From Pseudomonadota bacterium (lineage in GTDB: Bacteria > Myxococcota > Bradymonadia > UBA4248): a stretch of DNA of 9,131 nucleotides. Location: the NCBI GenBank assembly GCA_017629415.1, contig JAGBXG010000318.1, forward strand, positions 1-9,131. The letters run 5' to 3'. Positions within the stretch are counted from its first letter, which is position 1; each line of letters opens with the position of its first letter. Below are positions 1-5,680 of the stretch, piece after piece. The position numbers and the translations under genes were made by a program. The notes beneath the pieces are model-generated. The model ran no database searches, was not told the origin of the DNA, and saw nothing but the letters and a program-made list of their open reading frames with translations.

Positions 1-59
1 AGACACGAAAGCCACTGTCAATCAAACAGGCTGATCCAAATCATACAAGGTCTTACATC

Positions 60-950
60 TTATAATTTTTGAACATCTTCAAGGGATAAGCCAGTGGATT
101 GTGCAATGATGTTCATATCAATTCCCGTATTTTTGAGCTGACGAGCAATTCTTTCTTGTGCATTTTTCTCGCCGATTTCGATGCCGATTTCGATACCATC
201 TTCGATAGAGGCTTGTTGAATCACAATGTTATCGCGATATTGCCGCAAAAGTTCGTCATAAACGACGCGTTCTTCGTGCGATAGCGCTGCGACATTGCTG
301 ACTTTGGACAGCTCTTCAAAAAGTTCGTTTTGAGCTGCCCACGGGATCTTAGGGAGCTTGTCCAAGTGATTCATGATGTACATCCATTTTTCAAATTCTG
401 TGCTGCATTCGCTTTCTTCAAGCGTGAATTGCGGCATTTGCAGAAAAATCATTCTCAACTTATTGGCAAAAGACAAAGATGCGTCTTTTAAAGGCACAGA
501 CTGCGGTTTAGGTGCAAAACATGCTTGGGTTTGAATAATGCTATAATCAGCGCGATAGGCATCACCCAGCAGTTTTTCTCTGTAATTCATGAAATATATG
601 CCGAAAACCGGACAATATTCATAATTCCAGTCATCTCCTTTTTGCCCTTGGGCATAAATCGCCCGCGTAACATAGTATAGCGCCCGTGCATCAAAATTTG
701 TATGTCTTCGATTCTGCATTTCAAGAATAAAATGACGTCCATCATCGAGTGTACAGTAAATATCATAAATGACACACCTGTCCTGACGCCCATCTCCTAA
801 AATCTCTTTGTCACGATATTCGAGGTCTTGAACGACAAATTCCCCCTCGAATAAGGCATTTAAAAAGCCTATTAAAAGCCGTTTGCTGCTTTCTTGCCCA
901 AAGATGCGTTTAAATCCAAAATCTGTAAACGGATTGATAAACTGGCTCAT
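60..950 (-). CDS. Rpn family recombination-promoting nuclease / PD-(D/E)XK nuclease-like transposase
   Basis: A complete protein of 296 residues, close to the usual length of the Rpn (transposase_31-like) family. The N-terminus has the family signature NPFTDFGFKRIFG (residues 6-18). The nuclease core is visible as D63 in YDIYC followed by the E77-M-Q79 motif in FILEMQ, the expected D...ExQ arrangement of PD-(D/E)XK enzymes. The C-terminus has a GIEIGIEIG repeat (about 252-260) and a short helix-turn-helix-like tail with STGLSLEDV. Family members cut DNA; E. coli RpnA promotes RecA-independent recombination, and some Rpn proteins have been linked to phage defence. The start at 950 is chosen because a strong AGGAGG precedes it by 8 bases. 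A TTG 21 codons upstream would extend the frame but has no such site. The gene is divergent from the moxR operon and probably unrelated to it. Family assignment is firm; cellular role is not. Confidence 0.9.
   Translation of the reverse strand: MSQFINPFTDFGFKRIFGQESSKRLLIGFLNALFEGEFVVQDLEYRDKEILGDGRQDRCVIYDIYCTLDDGRHFILEMQNRRHTNFDARALYYVTRAIYAQGQKGDDWNYEYCPVFGIYFMNYREKLLGDAYRADYSIIQTQACFAPKPQSVPLKDASLSFANKLRMIFLQMPQFTLEESECSTEFEKWMYIMNHLDKLPKIPWAAQNELFEELSKVSNVAALSHEERVVYDELLRQYRDNIVIQQASIEDGIEIGIEIGEKNAQERIARQLKNTGIDMNIIAQSTGLSLEDVQKL
171..206 (-). repeat. 12-base tandem repeat within the Rpn gene
   Basis: GCCGATTTCGAT occurs twice back to back (171-182 and 183-194), followed by a diverged third copy ACCATCTTCGAT (195-206). 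On the coding strand the unit reads Ile-Glu-Ile-Gly. It sits between the nuclease domain and the C-terminal tail, where Rpn proteins commonly carry variable-length GxEIG-type linkers. Because the unit is a multiple of three, copy-number change by slippage would keep the frame. Confidence 0.85.
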
Positions 951-958
951 TACGTTTT

Positions 959-964
959 CCTCCT
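959..964 (-). promoter_or_regulatory. Ribosome binding site deciding the Rpn start
   Basis: On the minus strand the sequence reads AGGAGG followed by 8 bases and ATG (950). This near-perfect Shine-Dalgarno sequence selects the internal ATG over the TTG at 1013. Confidence 0.8.
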
Positions 965-1084
965 GAATTGCCATTGTTTGCATCTGTGCTAAGGGAACAT
1001 CATGGGATTGCAATATCTATATGGGGCAATTTTTTGAAAAACGACCAAATTTTCTCATTTTTTTACTTATTTTTTTGAAGCTGA

Positions 1085-1114
1085 TTCAAATTTTGCCTCC
1101 CAAACCTCAATAAT
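1085..1114 (+). promoter_or_regulatory. Candidate sigma-70-type promoter for the moxR operon leader
   Basis: TTCAAA (1085-1090) and AATAAT (1109-1114) match the -35 and -10 consensus at 4/6 and 5/6 positions with an 18-base spacer. Transcription would begin near 1121 and cover the whole structured leader. AT-rich DNA makes chance matches likely, and the host's sigma factor preferences are unknown. Confidence 0.3.
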
Positions 1115-1146
1115 CAGTACCCGTTTCACACACGGAAAACGTCAAA

Positions 1147-1197
1147 ATGGTGGGTTCCAAGAGGCAGAGCCTCAAAAGAACTTTGCGTACACCGTAA
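1147..1197 (+). CDS. Possible 16-residue basic leader peptide upstream of moxR
   Basis: ATG at 1147 opens a 16-codon frame ending at TAA 1195-1197, encoding MVGSKRQSLKRTLRTP. Two Lys and three Arg codons, including the often rare AGG and AGA, make up nearly a third of it. A GGA at 1134-1136 lies 10 bases before the start, so initiation is conceivable. The frame spans the first leader hairpin and ends inside the left arm of the second. A ribosome on it would therefore alter leader folding, as in transcription attenuation. Short frames arise easily by chance, so this is only a candidate. Confidence 0.2.
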   Translation: MVGSKRQSLKRTLRTP

Positions 1198-1313
1198 AAG
1201 GTTTTCGAAAAAAAATTGCCTTAGTTGGGAATGTGTTTACCGGTGTATCCGTTTTTGGCCTGTGAAAGGCCTGAAAGATTTATTTCGGCTATTTTCAGGC
1301 TTTTGTTTGTTTT
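1154..1313 (+). promoter_or_regulatory. Structured 5' leader of the moxR operon (candidate attenuator or small RNA)
   Basis: Three successive stem-loops can be drawn. Hairpin 1 (1154-1181) pairs GTTC/GAAC outside and GAGGC/GCCTC inside with an AGA loop. Hairpin 2 pairs GTACACCGTAAA (1187-1198) with 1236-1248, about 12 pairs with one bulged C and one G-U pair. Hairpin 3 is either GGCCT/AGGCC (1257-1271) or the longer terminator stem (1265-1304), which share bases 1265-1271 and so exclude each other. No + strand gene lies upstream, so a terminator pointing at moxR implies attenuation of the operon or a free-standing RNA. I do not recognise a known riboswitch class. Confidence 0.4.
1265..1313 (+). 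terminator. Rho-independent-type terminator just before moxR
   Basis: AAAGGCCTGAAA (1265-1276) pairs with TTTCAGGCTTTT (1293-1304) over 12 pairs including one G-U. The loop is 16 bases, and a T-rich tract runs to 1313. The arrangement is directional: on the minus strand no T tract follows. The long loop and the AT pairs at the stem base weaken it. It lies 41 bases upstream of the moxR start codon and can be disrupted by the alternative hairpin 1257-1271. Confidence 0.5.
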
Positions 1314-1343
1314 AAAACCTCATCGTTTTACCGTTGTATTCAT

Positions 1344-1347
1344 GGAG
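1344..1347 (+). promoter_or_regulatory. Ribosome binding site deciding the moxR start
   Basis: GGAG ends 7 bases before ATG 1355. This favours the ATG over the in-frame TTG at 1334, which would add seven residues without a comparable site. Confidence 0.7.
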
Positions 1348-1354
1348 ATTTTCA

Positions 1355-2341
1355 ATGACAAGTCAGAACTTTGATAGCGAAGTTCGTCAGTATCAACAGA
1401 TGTTCGCAGACGTTAAAGCGGAAATTGCTAAGGTCGTTGTCGGACAGGATGATCTTGTTCATCGTCTGCTTATTGGTTTGATTACCGGCGGTCATGTTCT
1501 GGTAGAAGGCGTTCCTGGTTTGGCCAAAACACTTTTAATTCGTACGCTTTCGGAATGTCTGTCAGCAACATTTTCCCGTATCCAGTTTACGCCGGATATG
1601 CTGCCGGTCGATGTCATTGGTACAGAAGTTTTCAATCCGCGCGAAGTGACCTTTTCCATTAAGAAAGGTCCTATTTTTGGCAATCTCGTATTGGCCGATG
1701 AAATCAACCGCGCACCTGCTAAAGTGCAATCGGCTTTGCTCGAAGCCATGCAGGAAAAACAAGTGACGATCGGACGCGAAAGCTTCACGCTGGATGCGCC
1801 GTTTCTCGTCATGGCAACCCAGAATCCGATTGAACAGGAAGGTACATATCCCCTGCCCGAAGCCCAACTCGACCGCTTCATGCTCAAAGTCCTGGTCGGT
1901 TATTTGAGCAGTGCCGATGAAATGAAAGTCGTTGAAAGATATGCCGGCGGCGCACCGACACCGCAAGCCCGCAAAATCATGGATATTGAAACGGTTTTGG
2001 CCGCTAAAAAAGCCGCCGATCAAGTCCTTATCGACAGCAAAATCATCACTTATGTCGTCAATCTCGTCAATGCCACACGCCATCCGAATGAATTTGGCCT
2101 CTCAGATATTGAACCCTTTATCGAAATGGGCGCATCCACACGTGCTTCTATCAATTTGGTGAAAGCCGCCAAGGCACACGCGATTCTTAGCGGTCGCACG
2201 TATTTGAGTCCGCACGATATCAAAACGATCGCCCCCGATGTTCTTCGTCATCGCATTGCATTGACCTACGAAGCTGAAGCCCAAGGCAAAACTGCTGACG
2301 ATATTATCACCACCATTCTCGACACTGTTCCAGTTCCGTAA
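1355..2341 (+). CDS. moxR: MoxR family AAA+ ATPase
   Basis: A 328-residue AAA+ ATPase of full family length. Walker A is GVPGLAKT (52-59), Walker B is LVLADE (111-116), sensor 1 is ATQNP (154-158), and the arginine finger region is LDRF (172-175). A GASTRA motif follows in the C-terminal lid domain. The signatures PDMLP, EAMQE and YPLPEAQLDRF are typical of MoxR. Such ATPases form cytoplasmic rings and are thought to act as chaperones that load metal or remodel VWA-domain partners; RavA and the methanol dehydrogenase MoxR are the studied examples. It heads the operon, and the DUF58 gene follows after 5 bases. All catalytic residues are present, so it should be active. The substrate cannot be told from the sequence. 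Confidence 0.96.
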   Translation: MTSQNFDSEVRQYQQMFADVKAEIAKVVVGQDDLVHRLLIGLITGGHVLVEGVPGLAKTLLIRTLSECLSATFSRIQFTPDMLPVDVIGTEVFNPREVTFSIKKGPIFGNLVLADEINRAPAKVQSALLEAMQEKQVTIGRESFTLDAPFLVMATQNPIEQEGTYPLPEAQLDRFMLKVLVGYLSSADEMKVVERYAGGAPTPQARKIMDIETVLAAKKAADQVLIDSKIITYVVNLVNATRHPNEFGLSDIEPFIEMGASTRASINLVKAAKAHAILSGRTYLSPHDIKTIAPDVLRHRIALTYEAEAQGKTADDIITTILDTVPVP

Positions 2342-2346
2342 AACTT

Positions 2347-3333
2347 ATGTTAACGCCCGAAATCATCAAACAGGTCAAACAAATCCAGATTCGCACCGGA
2401 CGTCAAGTGTCCGATGTCCTGGCTGGGGCCTATCAGTCGGTGTTCAAAGGCGTCGGCATGGAATTTGACGAACTCAGGCCCTATGTCCCCGGCGACGATA
2501 TCCGTAGCATCGACTGGAATGTCACCGCAAGACGCGGAGAACCTTACATCAAACGTTTTGTTGAAGAACGCGAACTGACGGTATTACTTGTTGTCGATAT
2601 CAGTCCAAGCCTTGATTTCGGCAGCCAGGAACGCTCCAAACGTGAGGCAGCCACTGAACTGAGTGCTTTACTCGCCTTTTCTGCCATCGAAAACGATGAC
2701 AACATCGGCTTGCTTCTCTTCCAAAACTCTGTCGATGAATTCATTCCCCCCAGAAAAGGTCAAAAACATGCCTTGCGCATCGTCCGCGAAGTTTTGGCAA
2801 GAGCTGAAGGGGTAGACAAACCCTATGAGGAAGCCGCCGGCGAATCCAGCTTATGGAGACGCCTGGGCAGCGCATTGAGAAAAAAATTTGAACGCCTTAA
2901 AAAACGTTCAAAACACCAAGATAAAAAGACAAATATCGCGCAAGCCCTCGAATTCTGTCATCAAGTCCTGCATCGACGTGCCGTCATATTCCTCATCTCC
3001 GATTTTCTCGATGAAGGTTATCTCGAAGTCGCACGCAGTGTACACCGAAAACATGACCTCATCAGTGTGCTCGTCAATGATCAACGCGAATTCAATCTCG
3101 TCGATGAAGGCCTACTCTCACTCGAAGACGCTGAAACCGGTGAAATCATTGAAATTGACACGAGTTCAAAAGCATTCCGCGAAGCAGCAGCCAAACAGGC
3201 TCAAGCCCGAGTCGAAAGAATACGCAACAGCTTCCACGCTTCCGGCTGCGATCTCATCGAAATTGATGCCACACAATCCGTCATTGAACCCCTGCTCGCC
3301 TTTTTCCGGCAGCGCCAGAAACGATACCGTTAA
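2347..3333 (+). CDS. DUF58 domain protein with VWA-like MIDAS, MoxR partner
   Basis: A 328-residue DUF58 protein with the hallmark FDELRPYVPGDDIRSIDW (40-57), followed by the KRF.EERELT segment. A VWA-like fold follows, with MIDAS residues D84, S86 and S88 (DISPS), T195 and D219 (LISDF). No transmembrane segment or signal peptide is visible, so it is probably cytoplasmic, where it could meet MoxR and membrane partners. Compared with the family there is an extra stretch at about 155-194. It is rich in Lys and Arg with spaced Trp, Leu and Phe and resembles a basic amphipathic helix. No Shine-Dalgarno sequence is evident; with a 5-base gap after moxR, translation is probably coupled. Family assignment is strong; the exact biochemical task of DUF58 is unknown. 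Confidence 0.93.
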   Translation: MLTPEIIKQVKQIQIRTGRQVSDVLAGAYQSVFKGVGMEFDELRPYVPGDDIRSIDWNVTARRGEPYIKRFVEERELTVLLVVDISPSLDFGSQERSKREAATELSALLAFSAIENDDNIGLLLFQNSVDEFIPPRKGQKHALRIVREVLARAEGVDKPYEEAAGESSLWRRLGSALRKKFERLKKRSKHQDKKTNIAQALEFCHQVLHRRAVIFLISDFLDEGYLEVARSVHRKHDLISVLVNDQREFNLVDEGLLSLEDAETGEIIEIDTSSKAFREAAAKQAQARVERIRNSFHASGCDLIEIDATQSVIEPLLAFFRQRQKRYR

Positions 3334-3359
3334 ATCCTGCTTCTCCAGGTTTGGCGCAA

Positions 3360-4409
3360 ATGAGTGCGAAGATTTACAGCATCATGAAAAACAAACAATT
3401 CCTCATACTTCTGCTTCTGGCTGCGATCTGCAACGCATGTTCCGATCCCACGTCAGAAACTCCTCAAACTGCCGAAATCGCTCAGGCTGTCGATGACAAA
3501 GTGCCCGGACAACGTGAAACCGTTTTGGGTCCCGTCCACGCCGTCGTGCATTTGGACAATCAAAATCCTACCCTCGGGGAACAAATCACACTGACTCTGA
3601 CAGTCGATGCCGCTCCAAAAGTCAAAGTCATCATGCCGGATTTTGGCGATCAGCTGGGCAAATTCGGTATCGCAGATTACAAAGCTACTGAAAATATCCG
3701 CGAAGATGGCCGCCAAGAATATGTGCAACGCTATACCCTCGATTTGCCCATGTCGGGCAAACTCAAAACTCCGTCTTTTCTCATCGAGTTTACCGATAAC
3801 CGTGACGATGCCGAAAACCCGGGCAAGATTGAAGAACTTTTGACGGAAGAAATGACCTTTGAAGTCGCTTCGGTCTTTGCCGACGGCAAAACACCAGAAG
3901 AACTTTATCCGCTTCAAGAAAAATTGCCGGAACTCGTTTTGCCTACAGCACAAAAATCACAAGGCTGGCTTTGGGCTGCTCTTGCCGCCCTCGCTGCTGC
4001 CGTGATTGGCGGTGCCGTTTGGCTCAAAACACGTACAAAATCCGAAATCATTTTTCCGCCGGATTTCATTGCCCTTAAAGCGCTCGATAAAATGGAAAAA
4101 CGCGAAATACCGACAGACTTCAAATCCGTTGATGCCTGGTATGTCGAGCTTTCTGACATTGTCCGCAAATACATCGAAGGCCGATTCGACCTTCATGCCC
4201 CGCGCCTGACAACGGAAGAATTCTTCGAACTCGCGAAAACTTCCGATGAACTCACCGATGCGCATAAAAATGTTGTCCGAAAACTGCTCGAACGTGCAGA
4301 CCGCGTCAAATTCACGCATTATGTGCCACCAACAGATGAATCTCGCGAAATGCTGCAAGCCGCACGTACTTTTGTCGAAGAAACAAGGGAAATAGCCGAC
4401 CATGCTTGA
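3360..4409 (+). CDS. BatD-like / DUF4381-like membrane protein with export signal
   Basis: A protein of 349 residues. The N-terminus has a Lys-containing stretch, a Leu-rich core (FLILLLLAAI) and Cys-Asn-Ala-Cys-Ser. This could be a lipoprotein signal, but the residues before the second Cys do not fit the usual lipobox. Next comes a beta-rich region beginning around VHLDNQNPTLGEQITLTL, as in BatD/oxygen-tolerance domains, expected in the periplasm. One transmembrane helix (about 200-223, GWLWAALAALAAAVIGG) leads to a helical cytoplasmic tail with LSDIVRKYIEGRF and TTEEFFELA, typical of DUF4381-like proteins in MoxR operons. It is much shorter than Bacteroides BatD. The start at 3360 has an AGG 10 bases upstream. 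ATG 3384 would give a more classic signal peptide and is a real alternative. The gene overlaps batA by 8 bases. Confidence 0.75.
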   Translation: MSAKIYSIMKNKQFLILLLLAAICNACSDPTSETPQTAEIAQAVDDKVPGQRETVLGPVHAVVHLDNQNPTLGEQITLTLTVDAAPKVKVIMPDFGDQLGKFGIADYKATENIREDGRQEYVQRYTLDLPMSGKLKTPSFLIEFTDNRDDAENPGKIEELLTEEMTFEVASVFADGKTPEELYPLQEKLPELVLPTAQKSQGWLWAALAALAAAVIGGAVWLKTRTKSEIIFPPDFIALKALDKMEKREIPTDFKSVDAWYVELSDIVRKYIEGRFDLHAPRLTTEEFFELAKTSDELTDAHKNVVRKLLERADRVKFTHYVPPTDESREMLQAARTFVEETREIADHA

Positions 4410-5424
4410 GTTTAGAGAACCCTGGATACTGCTGCTCGCCTTGCTCGTCATCCCGCTTTTTATCGGTATGCGGCGTCCCAAAGGCCGCATTGTCTTTTCA
4501 AGCCTTAAACTTTGGCCCACCAAATCAAAAAGTTTCAAGGCGCGTACAGCATTTGTGCCGCCGCTTTTACTCTGCGGCGCTTTTGCCTTCATGGTGGTGG
4601 CATTGGCAGGACCACGCATACCCGGCGGCGTCATTCATCAGCACCGCGAAGGCATTTCCATGATGCTCGTCGTGGACAAATCCGGTTCCATGGCCGCACT
4701 CGACATGTCGCGCGATGACAAAGAACAAGATCGCCTTGAAGCCCTCAAAGAAGTCATTCGCGACTTCATTAACGGAAATCAAGAAGGTCTCAATGGCCGC
4801 CATGATGACTCGATTGGTCTCATCAGTTTTGCCACTTATCCCGATTCCGATTGTCCGCTGACACTCGATCACGTGACTTTGCTGGAACTGGTACGCGAGT
4901 TGGAAATTGCAGGCCGAGAAGAATCCGGAACGTCCATCGGCGATGCCCTCGGTTTGGCCACTGAACGTCTCAGAACTGCGCCCAGCAAATCTAAAGTCGT
5001 GATTTTGCTCACCGACGGCGTCAACAAGTCCGGATATGAAGATCCCATCGAAGCCGCACGTATGGCCGCTCAGTTCGGCATCAAAGTTTATACCATCGGC
5101 ATCGGGACAAACGGCCTGGCACCTGTTCGCGTGACCGATCCTTTCACCGGACGCAAATTCATTCAGCAATATCCCGTTGAAATCGACGAAAAAGCCATGA
5201 CTGAAATTGCCGAAATGACAGGTGGCGAGTATTTCCGGGCAACAGATAGAAAAAGCCTCGTCAGCATTTATGAAAAAATCGACAAGCTTGAAAAGACAAA
5301 AATCAACGAAACTCGAACGACACATTATGACGAAAAATTCGAGAATTTCCTGATGATTGGGCTTATTTTGGCGGTTTTAGGTGTCATTCTTCGTCTGACT
5401 TATTACCGACGCACGCCGATTTAA
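4402..5424 (+). CDS. batA: BatA-type VWA domain membrane protein
   Basis: A 340-residue protein of the usual BatA build. Two N-terminal transmembrane segments (about 8-23 and 51-69) precede a VWA domain, and a C-terminal transmembrane helix lies near 316-335. The early residues FREPWILLLAL and the ALAGPR exit motif are family marks. The MIDAS is complete: D92, S94, S96 (DKSGS), T177 (GTSIGDAL) and D205 (LLTDG). The VWA domain should lie in the periplasm and bind a divalent metal plus a protein partner. BatA was named in the Bacteroides aerotolerance operon; in other bacteria the homologues affect envelope stress and virulence. An AGGGA sits 11 bases upstream of the ATG, inside the preceding gene, so translation is coupled. 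A GC-rich spacer separates it from batB. Confidence 0.93.
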   Translation: MLEFREPWILLLALLVIPLFIGMRRPKGRIVFSSLKLWPTKSKSFKARTAFVPPLLLCGAFAFMVVALAGPRIPGGVIHQHREGISMMLVVDKSGSMAALDMSRDDKEQDRLEALKEVIRDFINGNQEGLNGRHDDSIGLISFATYPDSDCPLTLDHVTLLELVRELEIAGREESGTSIGDALGLATERLRTAPSKSKVVILLTDGVNKSGYEDPIEAARMAAQFGIKVYTIGIGTNGLAPVRVTDPFTGRKFIQQYPVEIDEKAMTEIAEMTGGEYFRATDRKSLVSIYEKIDKLEKTKINETRTTHYDEKFENFLMIGLILAVLGVILRLTYYRRTPI

Positions 5425-5430
5425 GCTTTT

Positions 5431-5600
5431 GACAGGGGGCAGCCGCCCCCTACGGCGCTATTTGCGCGGCGTATTTCGCAACGCGGAATAGACGCGCAAC
5501 GCAAGGCGTATGTCGGCCGAAGGCCGCACATAGCCGCGCCAATACGCGCCTTCCCCCTCTGCGGGGACACCCCGCAACGCCCCGTTTGGCAATCTCAAGA
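5431..5600. repeat. GC-rich hairpin-forming element (REP/MITE-like candidate)
   Basis: Three clear stem-loops are present. AGGGGGC/GCCCCCT (5434-5451) has a 4-base loop. TATGTCGGCC (5509-5518) pairs with 5522-5532 across a GAA loop with one bulged C. GCGGGG/CCCCGC (5561-5575) has a 3-base loop. A further imperfect fold lies around 5452-5497. The octamer CGCAACGC occurs three times (5477-5484, 5495-5502, 5573-5580), and GGCGTAT occurs at 5468 and 5506. No T tract follows the first hairpin, so it is not a classic terminator. The composition and palindromes are those of dispersed extragenic repeats, but only this one copy is in the window, so repetition in the genome is inferred. Edges are approximate. 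Confidence 0.5.
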
Positions 5601-5628
5601 CCACATCATTTCTTTTAAGCATTACATT

Positions 5629-5661
5629 GCGGCGTATGCAAAAGCTGCACTCATGCGCCGC
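5629..5661 (+). promoter_or_regulatory. Stem-loop directly upstream of batB
   Basis: GCGGCGTATG (5629-5638) pairs with CATGCGCCGC (5652-5661) over 10 pairs, one of them G-U, around a 13-base loop. It ends 19 bases before the batB ATG. Only three T residues follow, so it is a poor terminator. It could protect or process the batB message, or limit ribosome access, since batB has no visible Shine-Dalgarno sequence. Confidence 0.45.
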
Positions 5662-5680
5662 TTTCAAATCAAGCTAAACT

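Larger units (their letters stand above)
951..1354. other. Divergent intergenic region between the Rpn gene and moxR
   Basis: This 404-base stretch has no gene of normal size. The Rpn-proximal part (about 1020-1080) is very AT-rich, with T or A runs at 1030-1035, 1037-1041, 1050-1053, 1058-1064 and 1070-1076. It probably holds the Rpn promoter on the minus strand; a TATAGA-like -10 is visible near 1016-1021, but no convincing -35. The moxR-proximal half (about 1109-1313) holds a candidate + strand promoter, a short ORF and several hairpins, described separately. Confidence 0.7.
5425..5680. other. Long spacer inside the operon between batA and batB
   Basis: The other genes in this operon overlap or nearly touch, yet here 256 bases intervene. 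The first two thirds are visibly richer in GC than the neighbouring genes and packed with hairpins. The last third (about 5590-5680) returns to normal composition and ends in a stem-loop before batB. No real gene is seen: a 69-codon minus-strand frame (5458-5667) has no ribosome binding site and matches nothing I recognise. Confidence 0.75.

Noticed and set aside
10..32. Possible terminator downstream of the Rpn gene
   Set aside because: AGCC..TGT pairs with ACAGGCT only with a 2-base bulge, and no clear T run follows on the minus strand.
60..380. Internal start within the Rpn gene that could make a short C-terminal inhibitor, as described for some Rpn systems
   Set aside because: I looked for in-frame ATG, GTG or TTG codons with a Shine-Dalgarno sequence. 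The only one with a GGGA-like site would make a 17-residue peptide, which is too short to be convincing.
951..1013. N-terminal extension of the Rpn protein from a TTG at 1013
   Set aside because: The added 21 residues do not look like the family, and a perfect AGGAGG at the right spacing marks ATG 950.
1492..2083. Minus-strand frames of 131 and 173 codons opposite moxR
   Set aside because: They lie entirely inside a strongly conserved AAA+ gene and have no recognisable domain; codon bias of the real gene explains them.
2888..3496. Plus-strand frame of 202 codons across the DUF58 / BatD-like junction
   Set aside because: It is out of frame with two well-supported genes, is low-complexity in Ser and Lys, and has no ribosome binding site.
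3957..5325. Minus-strand frames of 225 and 252 codons opposite the BatD-like gene and batA
   Set aside because: They are long but lie opposite genes with clear family motifs; Phe- and Gly-rich translation is typical of antisense shadows.
5434..5451. Terminator ending the operon after batA
   Set aside because: The hairpin is strong but no T tract follows, and batB and the BatC-like gene clearly continue the same set of genes.
5458..5667. 69-codon minus-strand frame in the batA-batB spacer
   Set aside because: It is made mostly of the palindromic GC-rich element, has no ribosome binding site and no recognisable domain, so it is treated as repeat-derived.
5425..5680. CRISPR array
   Set aside because: The short repeated octamers and palindromes have no regular spacing and no spacer-repeat pattern of the right length.
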